In this document: one piece after another, positions 55,445 through 64,000 of the stretch
How positions within the stretch are numbered: the first letter of the stretch is position 1
Layout: every line of letters starts with the position of its first letter
Source: Paraburkholderia rhynchosiae
GTDB taxonomy: Bacteria > Pseudomonadota > Gammaproteobacteria > Burkholderiales > Burkholderiaceae
Direction: 5' to 3'
Assembly: GCF_002879865.1 (NCBI RefSeq)
Contig: NZ_PNXY01000011.1
Location: 1 to 64,000 of the forward strand
DNA length: 64,000 nucleotides
The notes under the pieces: generated by a model
The model's database searches: none
Told to the model about the DNA's origin: nothing
Seen by the model: the letters and a program-made list of their open reading frames with translations, nothing else
Program-made: the position numbers and the translations under genes

Positions 55445-56446
55445 TTATGCGGGCAACGGCGTCGGCGCAGCCGCTCGCGGCGGCGCGCGCCGGGCCACGG
55501 AACCGGCAGCGGGACACGCCGGTTTCGCGAATCGTGAATCGCGCGCCGGCGCAGTGGCGTCCGGCTGAAAATGCTCGACCAGGTGATCGACAAAAGTTCG
55601 CACCTTCGCGGGCAAGTGAAGGCGGCTCGGATAGGCAATCGTGATCTCGATCTCCGGCAGCCGGTAATCGTCGAGCAATGGCACGAGCCGCCCCGCCGCC
55701 AGATCGCGGCCGATCAGATAGCTCGGCAGGATCGCGACGCCCATGCCGAGCAGCGCGAACTGCCGCAGCATTTCGCTATTGTTTGCGGCGATGGCATTGG
55801 CCGGCCGCACGCGGACCAGCCCATCTGGCCCGCTGAACACGCGCTCTTCGCCGCCCTGCTCCGGCGGCCGGCTCAGGCACGGATGATCCAGCAGATGTTC
55901 CGGCCGCGTCGGCGTGCCATGCTGCACCAGATAAGCCGGCGTCGCGCAGACGGTCAACTGGCAGGTGGTGAGCCGCCGCGTGACAATGCTCGCGCTGCGT
56001 GCCGGACGCCCGACCAGAATGCCGACGTCGAAACCATCGTCGACGAGATCGGCCTGCCGGTCGGCGAGCGTCAGGTCGGGCACCACATCGGGATAGCGCG
56101 CCGCGTACGCCTGCACCGCCGGCGCGAGGCTTTGCAACCCGAACACCACCGGCGCGACGATCCGCAGCGTACCGACTGGCTCGTGATGGCGCGCCACCAC
56201 CATCTGCTCGACGCCTTCTAGGTCGTCGAGAATGTGGCGCACGCGTTCCAGATAGGTCGCGCCCGATTCGGTCAGCGAAAGACGGCGCGTGGTGCGGTTC
56301 AGCAAACGGGTGCCGAGACGCGCCTCAAGATCCGCCACGTGGCGCGTGACCACAGCGGTAGAAAGATCCAGCGCGCCCGCCGCGCCGACGAAACTGCCGA
56401 AGTCCGCCACTTTGACGAAAACGCGCATCGACTGCAATTGATTCAT
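55445..56446 (-). CDS. LysR-family transcriptional regulator
   Basis: 333 aa. HTH: LQSMRVFVKVADFGSFVGAA and STAVVTRHVADLEARLGTRL. Effector domain GFDVGILVGRPARSASIVTR. Arg/Ala/Pro-rich C-terminal extension beyond the usual length. ATG 56446 has GGAG upstream. Target not evident. Confidence 0.87.
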   Translation of the reverse strand: MNQLQSMRVFVKVADFGSFVGAAGALDLSTAVVTRHVADLEARLGTRLLNRTTRRLSLTESGATYLERVRHILDDLEGVEQMVVARHHEPVGTLRIVAPVVFGLQSLAPAVQAYAARYPDVVPDLTLADRQADLVDDGFDVGILVGRPARSASIVTRRLTTCQLTVCATPAYLVQHGTPTRPEHLLDHPCLSRPPEQGGEERVFSGPDGLVRVRPANAIAANNSEMLRQFALLGMGVAILPSYLIGRDLAAGRLVPLLDDYRLPEIEITIAYPSRLHLPAKVRTFVDHLVEHFQPDATAPARDSRFAKPACPAAGSVARRAPPRAAAPTPLPA

Positions 56447-56715
56447 GGGACGACTCCTGCCTCGCGACTGTCTCGATGTGCCGGGCCGGCGCAGCGCTGC
56501 CGCCTGAAGCACCCGTGCGGCAAGGCGCGCGGGGATTTGCCCAACGAATCGATTGTATCGATCGGACCTGTCCCAACCCTGACCTGCTCATGACAATCGC
56601 GTCAGTTTTGCCGACGCCACGCAACACTGTTTCAAGCGTTATTGCGATTTGTGGTAGGTATAAACCCTTAGCTGCTGGTAAGATAGCGCCCGAACCGAAT
56701 TCATCGCTGACTGCC

Positions 56716-56928
56716 ATGCCACATCGTTTCCAACTTTTCGAAAGAATCGCGTTTTCGCTGGTCTGCTGGTCCGCGGCGGCCTGCTCGGCTTTCATCGCTT
56801 ATGAGCGATGCCCTGACATCAAGGTGGTGCTGCATGCGAGCGCGCAAGTCTTGCGCTACAGCGGCGAGTATTCGCTTGTCTGCGCTAGCCCGGTCGCCGA
56901 TAGTTGCACGCAACTGGCGACGAACTGA
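56716..56928 (+). CDS. possible small membrane-anchored protein (70 aa)
   Basis: Begins MPHRFQLFERIAFSLVCWSA, with one hydrophobic segment (residues 10-27) and a Cys-rich periplasmic-like tail ending SCTQLATN. An AT-rich promoter-like stretch (TATAAA at 56658-56663) precedes it. There is no good ribosome site, so this is a weak call. Confidence 0.35.
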   Translation: MPHRFQLFERIAFSLVCWSAAACSAFIAYERCPDIKVVLHASAQVLRYSGEYSLVCASPVADSCTQLATN

Positions 56929-57046
56929 TCCAGCGCTTTCGCCGAAAGCGCGGGCGCACCTGAATCGCCCCACCTCACGTGACGCGAAGTGATCCGCCTC
57001 GCAGCATGCTCATCTCGTGGCCGTCACGCCTCTCGCACCCCACGCA

Positions 57047-57664
57047 TCAGGTACTGCGCCCGAACACCACGCGCGAGAAAAATCCGGCAAGCACTGCTTC
57101 TGCCATTTCGCTCGGCACATTCTGCGGATCGACGGTGTAGAAGAACTGCACGCCGTCGCACAAACCCATCAAGCCCATTGCCAGCACCTCGGGCGGCAAT
57201 GGCAACGGCATGCCCACCAGCGCCGAAAACTCGCGGACGCAGGCAGCGAGCTGTTCAAGCTTCTCGTGCAGGAATGCGTTAAAGCGCAGCCGGAAGCGGC
57301 CGTCGCGCGCGGCCAATAGCTTCGCCTCCACCCACAGCAAAAAGCATTTATTCTCGCGGTGCAGATTGCTGTAATAGTGCATCACGCGCTGTTCCATCTC
57401 CTCACGCGTGGCCGCGCTTTCGAAGATAGCCCGCAAGCCTGCCTGCATGGTTTCGTGGTCGCGCCGCAGCAGCTCGAGAAACAACTCGTTCTTGCTGCGG
57501 AAGTTCGAATAGAACGCCCCGCGCGTATAGCCCGCCGCCCCGGCGATGTCTTCGACACTCGCCGCGACAAAGCCCTTTTTCATAAAAATTGCTTGCGCAG
57601 CATCGAGCAGACGCTGGCGCGTCTGGTCCTTGCTCTGCTCGCGTGTCAGTCGTTGCCGTTTCAT
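57047..57664 (-). CDS. TetR-family repressor of the RND efflux operon
   Basis: 205 aa. HTH: RQRLLDAAQAIFMKKGFVAA and SVEDIAGAAGYTRGAFYSNF. The C-terminal effector domain is of the AcrR kind (LLWVEAKLLAARDGRFR). It diverges from the efflux operon with an imperfect palindrome between them, so local repression is the likely role. Confidence 0.88.
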   Translation of the reverse strand: MKRQRLTREQSKDQTRQRLLDAAQAIFMKKGFVAASVEDIAGAAGYTRGAFYSNFRSKNELFLELLRRDHETMQAGLRAIFESAATREEMEQRVMHYYSNLHRENKCFLLWVEAKLLAARDGRFRLRFNAFLHEKLEQLAACVREFSALVGMPLPLPPEVLAMGLMGLCDGVQFFYTVDPQNVPSEMAEAVLAGFFSRVVFGRST

Positions 57665-57707
57665 GGGCGCCAGTCTAGCACCGAAAAGAATTCAAATTCA
57701 CACTAAC

Positions 57708-57733
57708 ATTCAAATACAGGTGTGTATTAGAAT
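57708..57733. promoter_or_regulatory. palindromic operator between tetR-like gene and efflux operon
   Basis: ATTCAAATACA (57708-57718) - GGTG - TGTATTAGAAT (57723-57733): inverted repeat with 10 of 11 matching positions and a perfect inner AATACA/TGTATT. It lies 44 bp upstream of the TetR start and 117 bp before the membrane-fusion gene start. Confidence 0.75.
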
Positions 57734-57849
57734 GCGCTTCGTCATTGGAAATCAGACGCGTATGCCAATTGCATGATTCGGCCTGCGCTCTTGGCCGGTA
57801 GGCCGCTGTGGCTTGCTGTATTCGTTCGCTGTCTTCCGCTGGGGTAATT

Positions 57850-59079
57850 GTGAAGCGTCCCGATTTTGCCGCATCGTCAACGATGCACCAGCCGTTCCAT
57901 CGCCTTGCACGGCCCGGGCATCTGCGCGGCGCCGCCTTCGCGCTCGCTCTCGCGGGCGTCTTCGCGTTGAATGCGTGTTCGAAGAAGGAGGTCACGGCGC
58001 CCGAGCCGCGTCCGGTCGTGGCCGTCGCGGTCCATGCGGACGGCAACACGGCGCCGGTCACGTCACTGCCCGCTGAAGTGCAGGCGCGCTATTCGACGCC
58101 GCTGTCATTCCGCGTCGGTGGCAAGATCGTCGAACGGCGCGTGCGTCTTGGCGACGTGGTGAAGAATGGGCAAATCGTGGCCCGGCTCGACCCCGCTGAC
58201 GCGCAGAAGAACGCGGCCAGCGCGCAGGCCCAGCTAGCCGCCGCACAGCACAGCTACACGTACGCGAAACAGCAGCTCGACCGCGATCAGGCGCAGGCCA
58301 AAGAGAATCTGATCGCGCCCGCGCAGTTGGAGCAGACCACCAATGCGTATGCCTCCGCCGCTGCGCAACGCGATCAGGCCGCCCAGCAGGCGGCGTTGTC
58401 GAAAGATCAGTTGCAATACACCACGCTCGTAGCCGACCACGCCGGGGTGATTACCGCCGAGCAGGCCGACACGGGCCAGAACGTGTCGGCAGGCCAGGCC
58501 GTCTACAGCCTCGCGTGGAGCGGCGAGGTCGATGTAGTGTGCGACGTGCCGGAAAGCGCGCTCGCCGGGCTTTCGGTAGGACAGACGGCGAACGTCACGC
58601 TCGGCGCGCTGCCGGGCCGCAAGTTCACCGCGCGCGTGCGCGAACTGTCGCCCGCCGCCGACCCGCAAAGCCGCACCTATCGCGCGAAACTCACGCTCGA
58701 CAATCCCGGCCCCGACGTGCGCCTCGGCATGACCGCGGACGTCGCGCTGTCGTCGCCCTCATCGTCGCCCTCATCGTCGCCGTCGTCGGCGGGCGGCGCC
58801 GAAGGTCAGCACGGCTTCTTCGTGCTGGCTGCCACCGCGCTGTTCCACGACGGCACGCAGCCCGCCGTGTGGGTCGTGGGTGCGGCGGAGAAGGCCTCGG
58901 GCGTCGGCACGCTGGAACTGCGCCGCGTTACCGTGACGCGCTACAACGAACGCACGATCGTCATCAGCCAAGGCCTGAAGGACGGCGAACGCGTCATGCT
59001 GCAAGGCGTGCACACCGTGAGCGCCGGCGAAAAGGTCCGCGCGATTGCGCCACTGCATCCCGAGGACTTCGCTTCATGA
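57850..59079 (+). CDS. RND efflux periplasmic adaptor (membrane fusion protein)
   Basis: 409 aa from GTG 57850. Lipoprotein signal: GAAFALALAGVFALNAC, with the acylated Cys at residue 43. Barrel-sandwich/lipoyl half GKIVERRVRLGDVVKNGQIV, coiled-coil hairpin AQLAAAQHSYTYAKQQLD, second lipoyl half GVITAEQADTGQNVSAGQAV. An in-frame Ser-Pro repeat linker (from 58750) sits in the C-terminal domain. First of three genes; its stop overlaps the pump start. Confidence 0.9.
   Translation: MKRPDFAASSTMHQPFHRLARPGHLRGAAFALALAGVFALNACSKKEVTAPEPRPVVAVAVHADGNTAPVTSLPAEVQARYSTPLSFRVGGKIVERRVRLGDVVKNGQIVARLDPADAQKNAASAQAQLAAAQHSYTYAKQQLDRDQAQAKENLIAPAQLEQTTNAYASAAAQRDQAAQQAALSKDQLQYTTLVADHAGVITAEQADTGQNVSAGQAVYSLAWSGEVDVVCDVPESALAGLSVGQTANVTLGALPGRKFTARVRELSPAADPQSRTYRAKLTLDNPGPDVRLGMTADVALSSPSSSPSSSPSSAGGAEGQHGFFVLAATALFHDGTQPAVWVVGAAEKASGVGTLELRRVTVTRYNERTIVISQGLKDGERVMLQGVHTVSAGEKVRAIAPLHPEDFAS
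58750..58785. repeat. 12-bp in-frame tandem repeat in the adaptor gene
   Basis: Two perfect copies of tcgtcgccctca (58750 and 58762) and a third imperfect copy encode a Ser-Ser-Pro-Ser-type linker in the efflux adaptor. Length changes would stay in frame. Confidence 0.8.
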
Positions 59080-62000
59080 GCACCACGCCCGAAGAGGGAC
59101 GCTTCAACCTGTCCGCGTGGGCGTTGCGCCATCAGGCGCTGGTCGTCTTCCTGATCGCGCTCTCCACCGCGTTCGGCATCCTGGCGTACACACGGCTCGC
59201 GCAATCCGAAGATCCACCGTTCACGTTCCGCGTGATGGTGATCCGCACGTTCTGGCCGGGCGCCACCGCGCGGCAGGTGCAGGAACAGGTTACGGACCGC
59301 ATCGGCCGCAAATTGCAGGAGACGCCCGCTATCGATTTCGTGCGCAGCTACTCGCGCCCCGGCGAGTCGCTAATGTTCTTCTCGATGAAGGACTCCGCGC
59401 CGGTCAAGGACGTGCCCGAAACCTGGTATCAGGTGCGCAAGAAAGTCGGCGATATCGCGGCGACCTTGCCGCAAGGCGTTCAAGGCCCGTTCTTCAACGA
59501 CGAATTCGGCGACGTCTACACCAACATCTACACGCTCGAAGGCGACGGCTTTTCGCCCGCGCAACTGCACGACTATGCGGACCAGTTGCGCACCGTGCTG
59601 CTGCGCGTGCCCGGCGTTGCCAAGGTAGATTATTTCGGCGATCCGGATCAGCACATCTATATCGAGATCACCAACACGCAACTCACGCGACTCGGCATCT
59701 CGCCGCAGCAGCTCGGCCAGGCGATCAACTCGCAGAACGCGGTATCGCAAGCCGGCACACTGACCACCACGGACGACCGCGTGTTCGTGCGTCCGACGGG
59801 CCAGTTCAAGGACGTCGCCGCGCTGGCCGACACGCTGATCCGCATCAACGGCCGGTCGTTCCGTCTCGGCGACATCGCCACCATCAAGCGCGGCTATGAC
59901 GATCCTGTCGTCACGCAAATGCGCAGGGGCGGCAAGGCGGTGCTCGGCATCGGCGTGACGATGCAGCCAGGCGGCGACGTCATCCGTCTCGGCAAGGCGC
60001 TCGACGCGGAAACCGTCCGCTTGCGCAAGGCTCTGCCGGCGGGCTTGCAACTCACCGCAGTGTCGAGCATGCCGCATGCGGTCGAGCAGTCCGTCGACGA
60101 CTTCCTCGAAGCCGTGGCCGAAGCCGTCGCTATTGTCCTGGTGGTGAGCCTCGTCTCGCTCGGCGTGCGCACCGGCATGGTGGTCGTGATCTCGATCCCC
60201 GTAGTTCTCGCCGTCACCGCGCTGTGCATGTACCTGTTCGACATCGGACTGCACAAGGTATCGCTCGGCACGCTGGTGCTCGCACTCGGCTTGCTGGTCG
60301 ACGACGCGATCATCGCCGTCGAAATGATGGCGGTGAAGCTCGAACAAGGCTGGAGCCGCACGCGTGCCGCGGCGTTTGCATACACCAGTACGGCGTTTCC
60401 GATGCTGACGGGCACGCTCGTCACGGTCTCCGGTTTCCTGCCGATTGCGTTGGCCAAGTCGAGCACGGGCGAATACACGCGCTCGATCTTCGAAGTCTCG
60501 GCGATCGCGTTGATTGCGTCGTGGCTTGCGGCCGTCGTGCTGATTCCGCTGCTCGGCTATCATCTGCTGCCCGAGCGCAAGCGCCAGGCGCACGAGGCCG
60601 ACGACCACGAGCACGACATTTACGACACGCGCTTCTACACGCGTCTGCGTGGCTGGATCGGTTGGTGTATCGAGCGGCGCTTTGTCGTGCTGGCGATCAC
60701 GGTCGTGCTGTTTGTGGTCGCAATGGCGGGTTTCACGCTCGTGCCGCAACAGTTCTTCCCGAGTTCCGACCGGCCGGAGCTACTGGTGGACGTGCGGCTG
60801 CCCGAGGGCGCGTCGTTCGACGCCACGTTGCGCGAAGCACAGCGGCTCGAAAAAGCGCTCGTGGGCCGGCCCGAAATCGATCAGACGGTGGATTTCGTCG
60901 GCACGGGTGCGCCGCGTTTCTATCTGCCGCTCGATCAACAATTGACGCAGCCGAATTTTGCGCAATTCGTGATCACCGCGAAGTCCGTGAAAGACCGCGA
61001 GAAACTCGCGCAGTGGCTCGAACCCGAGTTGCGCAACAACTTCCCCGCGATCCGCACGCGCCTGTCGCGCCTCGAAAACGGGCCGCCGGTCGGTTATCCG
61101 GTGCAGTTCCGCGTGAGCGGCGACGACATCGCGACCGTGCGCTCGATTGCCGAACGCGTCGCCGCGACGCTGCGCGCGGACCGCGGCACGCGCAACGTGC
61201 AATTCGATTGGGACGAACCCGCCGAGCGTTCGGTGCGCTTCGAAGTCGACCAGAAGAAAGCTCGCGAACTGGGCGTGAGCTCCGACGACATTTCCGGCTT
61301 CCTCGCGATGACGCTCTCCGGCTATACGGTCACCCAGTATCGCGAGCGCGACAAGCTGATCAGCGTCGATTTGCGCGCGCCGAAAGCGGAGCGCGTGGAC
61401 CCGGCGAAACTCATCACGCTGGCCATACCCACGCCGAACGGCGCGGTGCCGCTCGGCACGCTCGGCCATCTGCGCAACGATCTCGAATACGGCGTGATCT
61501 GGGAACGCGATCGCCAGCCGACCATCACCGTGCAGTCGGACGTTGCGCCGGGCGCGCAAGGCATCGACGTCACGCATGCTGTCGACAAGGCGCTGAGCCA
61601 GATCCGCGCCACCCTGCCCGTCGGTTACCGGATCCAGATCGGCGGTTCGGTCGAGGAAAGCGGCAAGGGCCAGACGTCGATCAATGCGCAGATGCCGATC
61701 ATGGTCATCGCCGTGTTGACACTCCTGATGATTCAGTTGCAGAGTTTCGCGCGCGTGCTGATGGTAGTGCTCACCGCACCGCTCGGGCTGATCGGCGTCG
61801 TCTTTACGCTGCTGCTGTTTGGCCAGCCGTTCGGCTTCGTCGCAATGCTCGGCGTGATTGCGATGTTTGGCATCATCATGCGCAACTCGGTGATTCTGGT
61901 CGATCAGATCGAGCAGGACATTGCCGCCGGGCAAAAGCGTTTCGACGCGATTGTCGGCGCCACCGTGCGGCGTTTCCGGCCGATCACGCTGACCGCCGCG

Positions 62001-62204
62001 GCCGCCGTCCTCGCGCTGATTCCGCTGTTGCGCTCAAATTTTTTCGGGCCGATGGCGACCGCGCTAATGGGCGGCATCACGAGCGCGACCGTTCTCACCT
62101 TGTTCTATCTGCCGGCGCTCTATGCCATGTCGTTCAGGGTGCGCAACGATGAACGCGAGCCGCAAACGCCGTCCGCGTCCGGCGCGACGCACACGGGAAA
62201 TTGA
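59076..62204 (+). CDS. RND efflux pump permease (inner-membrane transporter)
   Basis: 1042 aa, the normal RND size. N-terminus NLSAWALRHQALVVFLIALS is TM1; the large periplasmic loops follow. TM4 region LGTLVLALGLLVDDAIIAVE carries the proton-relay Asp pair (DD) typical of HAE1-type pumps. The late segment GVIAMFGIIMRNSVILVDQI is the TM11 region. Drug or solvent substrates cannot be read from sequence. ATG overlaps the adaptor stop (ATGA); TGA overlaps the next gene's TTGA. Confidence 0.92.
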   Translation: MSTTPEEGRFNLSAWALRHQALVVFLIALSTAFGILAYTRLAQSEDPPFTFRVMVIRTFWPGATARQVQEQVTDRIGRKLQETPAIDFVRSYSRPGESLMFFSMKDSAPVKDVPETWYQVRKKVGDIAATLPQGVQGPFFNDEFGDVYTNIYTLEGDGFSPAQLHDYADQLRTVLLRVPGVAKVDYFGDPDQHIYIEITNTQLTRLGISPQQLGQAINSQNAVSQAGTLTTTDDRVFVRPTGQFKDVAALADTLIRINGRSFRLGDIATIKRGYDDPVVTQMRRGGKAVLGIGVTMQPGGDVIRLGKALDAETVRLRKALPAGLQLTAVSSMPHAVEQSVDDFLEAVAEAVAIVLVVSLVSLGVRTGMVVVISIPVVLAVTALCMYLFDIGLHKVSLGTLVLALGLLVDDAIIAVEMMAVKLEQGWSRTRAAAFAYTSTAFPMLTGTLVTVSGFLPIALAKSSTGEYTRSIFEVSAIALIASWLAAVVLIPLLGYHLLPERKRQAHEADDHEHDIYDTRFYTRLRGWIGWCIERRFVVLAITVVLFVVAMAGFTLVPQQFFPSSDRPELLVDVRLPEGASFDATLREAQRLEKALVGRPEIDQTVDFVGTGAPRFYLPLDQQLTQPNFAQFVITAKSVKDREKLAQWLEPELRNNFPAIRTRLSRLENGPPVGYPVQFRVSGDDIATVRSIAERVAATLRADRGTRNVQFDWDEPAERSVRFEVDQKKARELGVSSDDISGFLAMTLSGYTVTQYRERDKLISVDLRAPKAERVDPAKLITLAIPTPNGAVPLGTLGHLRNDLEYGVIWERDRQPTITVQSDVAPGAQGIDVTHAVDKALSQIRATLPVGYRIQIGGSVEESGKGQTSINAQMPIMVIAVLTLLMIQLQSFARVLMVVLTAPLGLIGVVFTLLLFGQPFGFVAMLGVIAMFGIIMRNSVILVDQIEQDIAAGQKRFDAIVGATVRRFRPITLTAAAAVLALIPLLRSNFFGPMATALMGGITSATVLTLFYLPALYAMSFRVRNDEREPQTPSASGATHTGN

Positions 62205-62206
62205 GC

Positions 62207-63751
62207 ATGACCCACTTCGCACATTCCCGCCTGTTCCAATGCTTCGGCGTTCTGTCGACGTCACGGCTGTCGTTGAGCGCGGCGCTCGCCGGTTCGGCGT
62301 TCGCGCTTGCCGCCTGTTCGTTCGGACCGAACGGCGAGCCGCCGGCGATGCCGCAGCCTGTCCATTACGGCGCCGGTGCGCAACCCGCAGAAACGGTGCC
62401 TGCGCAAGGCGTTAGGCAGCAGTTCGTGGTCGGCGCAAAACCGGTGCCCGAATGGTGGAAGCTGTATCGATCGGAGGCGCTCAATGCGCTCGTCGACGAA
62501 GGTCTACGCAATAGTCCGACGCTCGCCGCCACCGAGAAGAGTCTCGCCGCGGCGCGCGAGCAACTGCGCGCCCAGATCGGCAGTTCGCTGCTGCCGACCA
62601 TCGACGCGGGCGGCCAGGCGACGCGCAATCGCGCGCTCGCGATTCCGGAGTTCGGCTCCAACACCTTTCTCTACAACATCTTTGTCGGCCAGTTGCAGGC
62701 GCACTACACGATCGACCTGTTCGGTGCCGCGCGTCTCGCCGACACCGCGCTGGCCGCGCGCGTGAACGTGCAGGCATATCAGCTGGACGCCGCGCGCCGC
62801 GCGCTCGCCGCCAACATCGTAAGCGCGGCGATCACGAGCGCGGCGTTGCGCGCGCAGATCGACACGACCGAAAGGCTCGTGACGCTCGCCAACGATCAGG
62901 CGCGCGACACGCAACGGCGCTACGTGCTCGGCGCCGTCTCGCACGCCGATCAGTTGAGCGCGCAACAAAGCGCGGCGAGCTTGTCGGCGAGTCTGCCGGG
63001 GCTCCGGCAGCAATGGCTGACGACGCGTCATGCGCTGGCCGTGCTGCTCGGCCGCACGCCAGATGCCGCGCCGGACGATCTCGAACTCGCGCGTTTGCAT
63101 CTGCCCGAGCAGGTGCCCGTCGTCGTGCCGAGCGAACTGCTGCGCGCGCGGCCCGACATCCAGGCCGCCGACGCCGCGTTGAAAGCCGCGGCAGCCGAGG
63201 TTGGCGTCGCGACCGCGCAGATGTACCCGAGCCTTTCGCTGAGTGCGTCGATGGGACAAGGCGGCTTTAGCTGGCCGGCCGCGCTCTCCGGCGCGGGCGC
63301 CATCTGGAGCATCGGCGCATCACTGTCGCAGCCGCTGTTTCACGGCGGCGCGCTGGTGGCGCAGCGCCGGGCGGCCATGGACACCTACGACGCAGCGGTT
63401 TCGCAATACAAGCAAACCGTGCTGGCCGCGTTCCAGAACGTCGCGGACACGCTTGCCGCGATCGGGCACGATGCGCAGGCGCTGGACGCGGCGAATACGG
63501 CCGCGCGCGCGGCGCAGGGTATTTTCGATGAAAGCTCGGGGCGCTACCGGCTCGGGGCCGTGCCTGTCTCGTCGACGCGCACGAGCGAACAGCAATGGCG
63601 CAATGCGCAGCTCGATGAGATTCGCTACATGAGCGCGCGTCTGACCGATACGGCGGCGCTGTTTCAGGCGATGGGGAATCCGCCGGTTGAGGCGGGGGAA
63701 TCTCGGGCAAGTTCGCGGGCATCTGAAGTCAAACCAGGTAATCCGAATTGA
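62207..63751 (+). CDS. RND efflux outer-membrane factor (OprM/NodT type lipoprotein)
   Basis: 514 aa from ATG 62207. Lipobox LAAC with Cys37. Two TolC-like halves: PEWWKLYRSEALNALVDEGL, then the paired helices LAATEKSLAAAREQLRAQIG, and later VPSELLRARPDIQAADAALK, IWSIGASLSQPLFHGGALVA. Completes the tripartite pump. An alternative TTG start at 62201 overlaps the pump stop. Confidence 0.9.
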   Translation: MTHFAHSRLFQCFGVLSTSRLSLSAALAGSAFALAACSFGPNGEPPAMPQPVHYGAGAQPAETVPAQGVRQQFVVGAKPVPEWWKLYRSEALNALVDEGLRNSPTLAATEKSLAAAREQLRAQIGSSLLPTIDAGGQATRNRALAIPEFGSNTFLYNIFVGQLQAHYTIDLFGAARLADTALAARVNVQAYQLDAARRALAANIVSAAITSAALRAQIDTTERLVTLANDQARDTQRRYVLGAVSHADQLSAQQSAASLSASLPGLRQQWLTTRHALAVLLGRTPDAAPDDLELARLHLPEQVPVVVPSELLRARPDIQAADAALKAAAAEVGVATAQMYPSLSLSASMGQGGFSWPAALSGAGAIWSIGASLSQPLFHGGALVAQRRAAMDTYDAAVSQYKQTVLAAFQNVADTLAAIGHDAQALDAANTAARAAQGIFDESSGRYRLGAVPVSSTRTSEQQWRNAQLDEIRYMSARLTDTAALFQAMGNPPVEAGESRASSRASEVKPGNPN

Positions 63752-63760
63752 CGCCCGCAC

Positions 63761-63953
63761 TTATCCCCAGTTGATGTTGAAGAGGCTGTTGAAAACTTTC
63801 TGACAAGCGGGCTAACCCGTTGAGCGGGCTGGAGTTATCACGAGCGGTGCTGAATGAAGCAGGATGCGGAGATAGTTGGCGTTTTACAGCCGATACGTCG
63901 CACGGCCGGCATCGACGTTATCCCCAGTTTTTGTTGACAGCCTTGTTGATAAC
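63761..63953. repeat. two diverged copies of a 36-bp unit with DnaA-box-like ends
   Basis: Copy A at 63761-63796 and copy B at 63918-63953 align without gaps with 27 of 36 identities. Each begins TTATCCCCAG (one mismatch to the DnaA box TTATCCACA) and ends with TGTTGA(A/T)AAC; in copy B TGTTGATAA is one mismatch from the reverse DnaA box. No gene is seen in 63752-64000. Could mark a DnaA-regulated site or an origin-proximal region just outside the window. Confidence 0.5.
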
Positions 63954-64000
63954 CTCGGGACCACGCGTTCAAGTGCTTGAAGCGGCTCGGTTTATCAGAC

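Overview
The window is high-GC DNA typical of Burkholderiaceae, most likely a Paraburkholderia or Burkholderia chromosome. Indications are strong GC bias at third codon positions, an intact Rbs ABC operon, a kguE-kguK-kguT-kguD operon with a PtxS-like LacI repressor, a yeaG/yeaH/spoVR stress cluster, and many LysR regulators. No rRNA, tRNA, insertion sequence, prophage or CRISPR array was seen. It is ordinary chromosomal metabolic and transport content, with a few decayed or acquired pieces.

Layout. 1-5.4 kb: the 5' end of ilvA (minus) behind what looks like a complete isoleucine attenuator (Ile-rich, possibly leaderless leader peptide, antiterminator, terminator); an mprF-acvB aminoacyl-phosphatidylglycerol operon; two small ORFs. 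5.6-16.3 kb: two MdtD-like DHA2 exporters, a DUF421 membrane protein, a decayed c-type cytochrome, a ferredoxin-NADP reductase, an AhpD-like protein, a LysR regulator, a GT2 glycosyltransferase and kgtP. 16.4-17.6 kb: a solitary nucleotidyltransferase-fold gene behind a promoter bracketed by a perfect 13-bp inverted repeat. 17.7-22.8 kb: prkA/yeaG, yeaH and spoVR, with a 0.75-kb leader region. 23.5-26.4 kb: a hydratase and a methyl-accepting chemotaxis protein.

26.7-32.9 kb: ribose uptake and phosphorylation genes (rbsB-rbsA-rbsC-rbsR-rbsK, minus) with a perfect LacI-type operator at the rbsB promoter. 33-41 kb: corA, a tiny protein coupled to a P-loop ATPase, a saccharopine dehydrogenase-like enzyme with an AsnC/Lrp regulator, a LysR regulator, a Spy/CpxP-like periplasmic protein, PGDYG and DUF3022-like proteins, and a YhfC-type intramembrane protease. 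41-46.6 kb: the 2-ketogluconate operon (minus) with a perfect 16-bp palindrome ahead of kguE.

46.7-64 kb: a divergent YeiE/YeiH-like pair, a GST, a ClC channel with a CBS region, a C45-like Ntn hydrolase, a small exported protein, DUF2795 plus an AraC regulator, a cupin and a LysR regulator. A TetR regulator then faces a complete RND tripartite efflux operon across an imperfect palindrome. The last 250 bases hold two diverged copies of a 36-bp unit carrying DnaA-box-like ends.

The most interesting signals are in regulatory DNA: the ilvA attenuator, the nucleotidyltransferase operator array, the prkA leader, and the DnaA-like repeat pair at the right edge.
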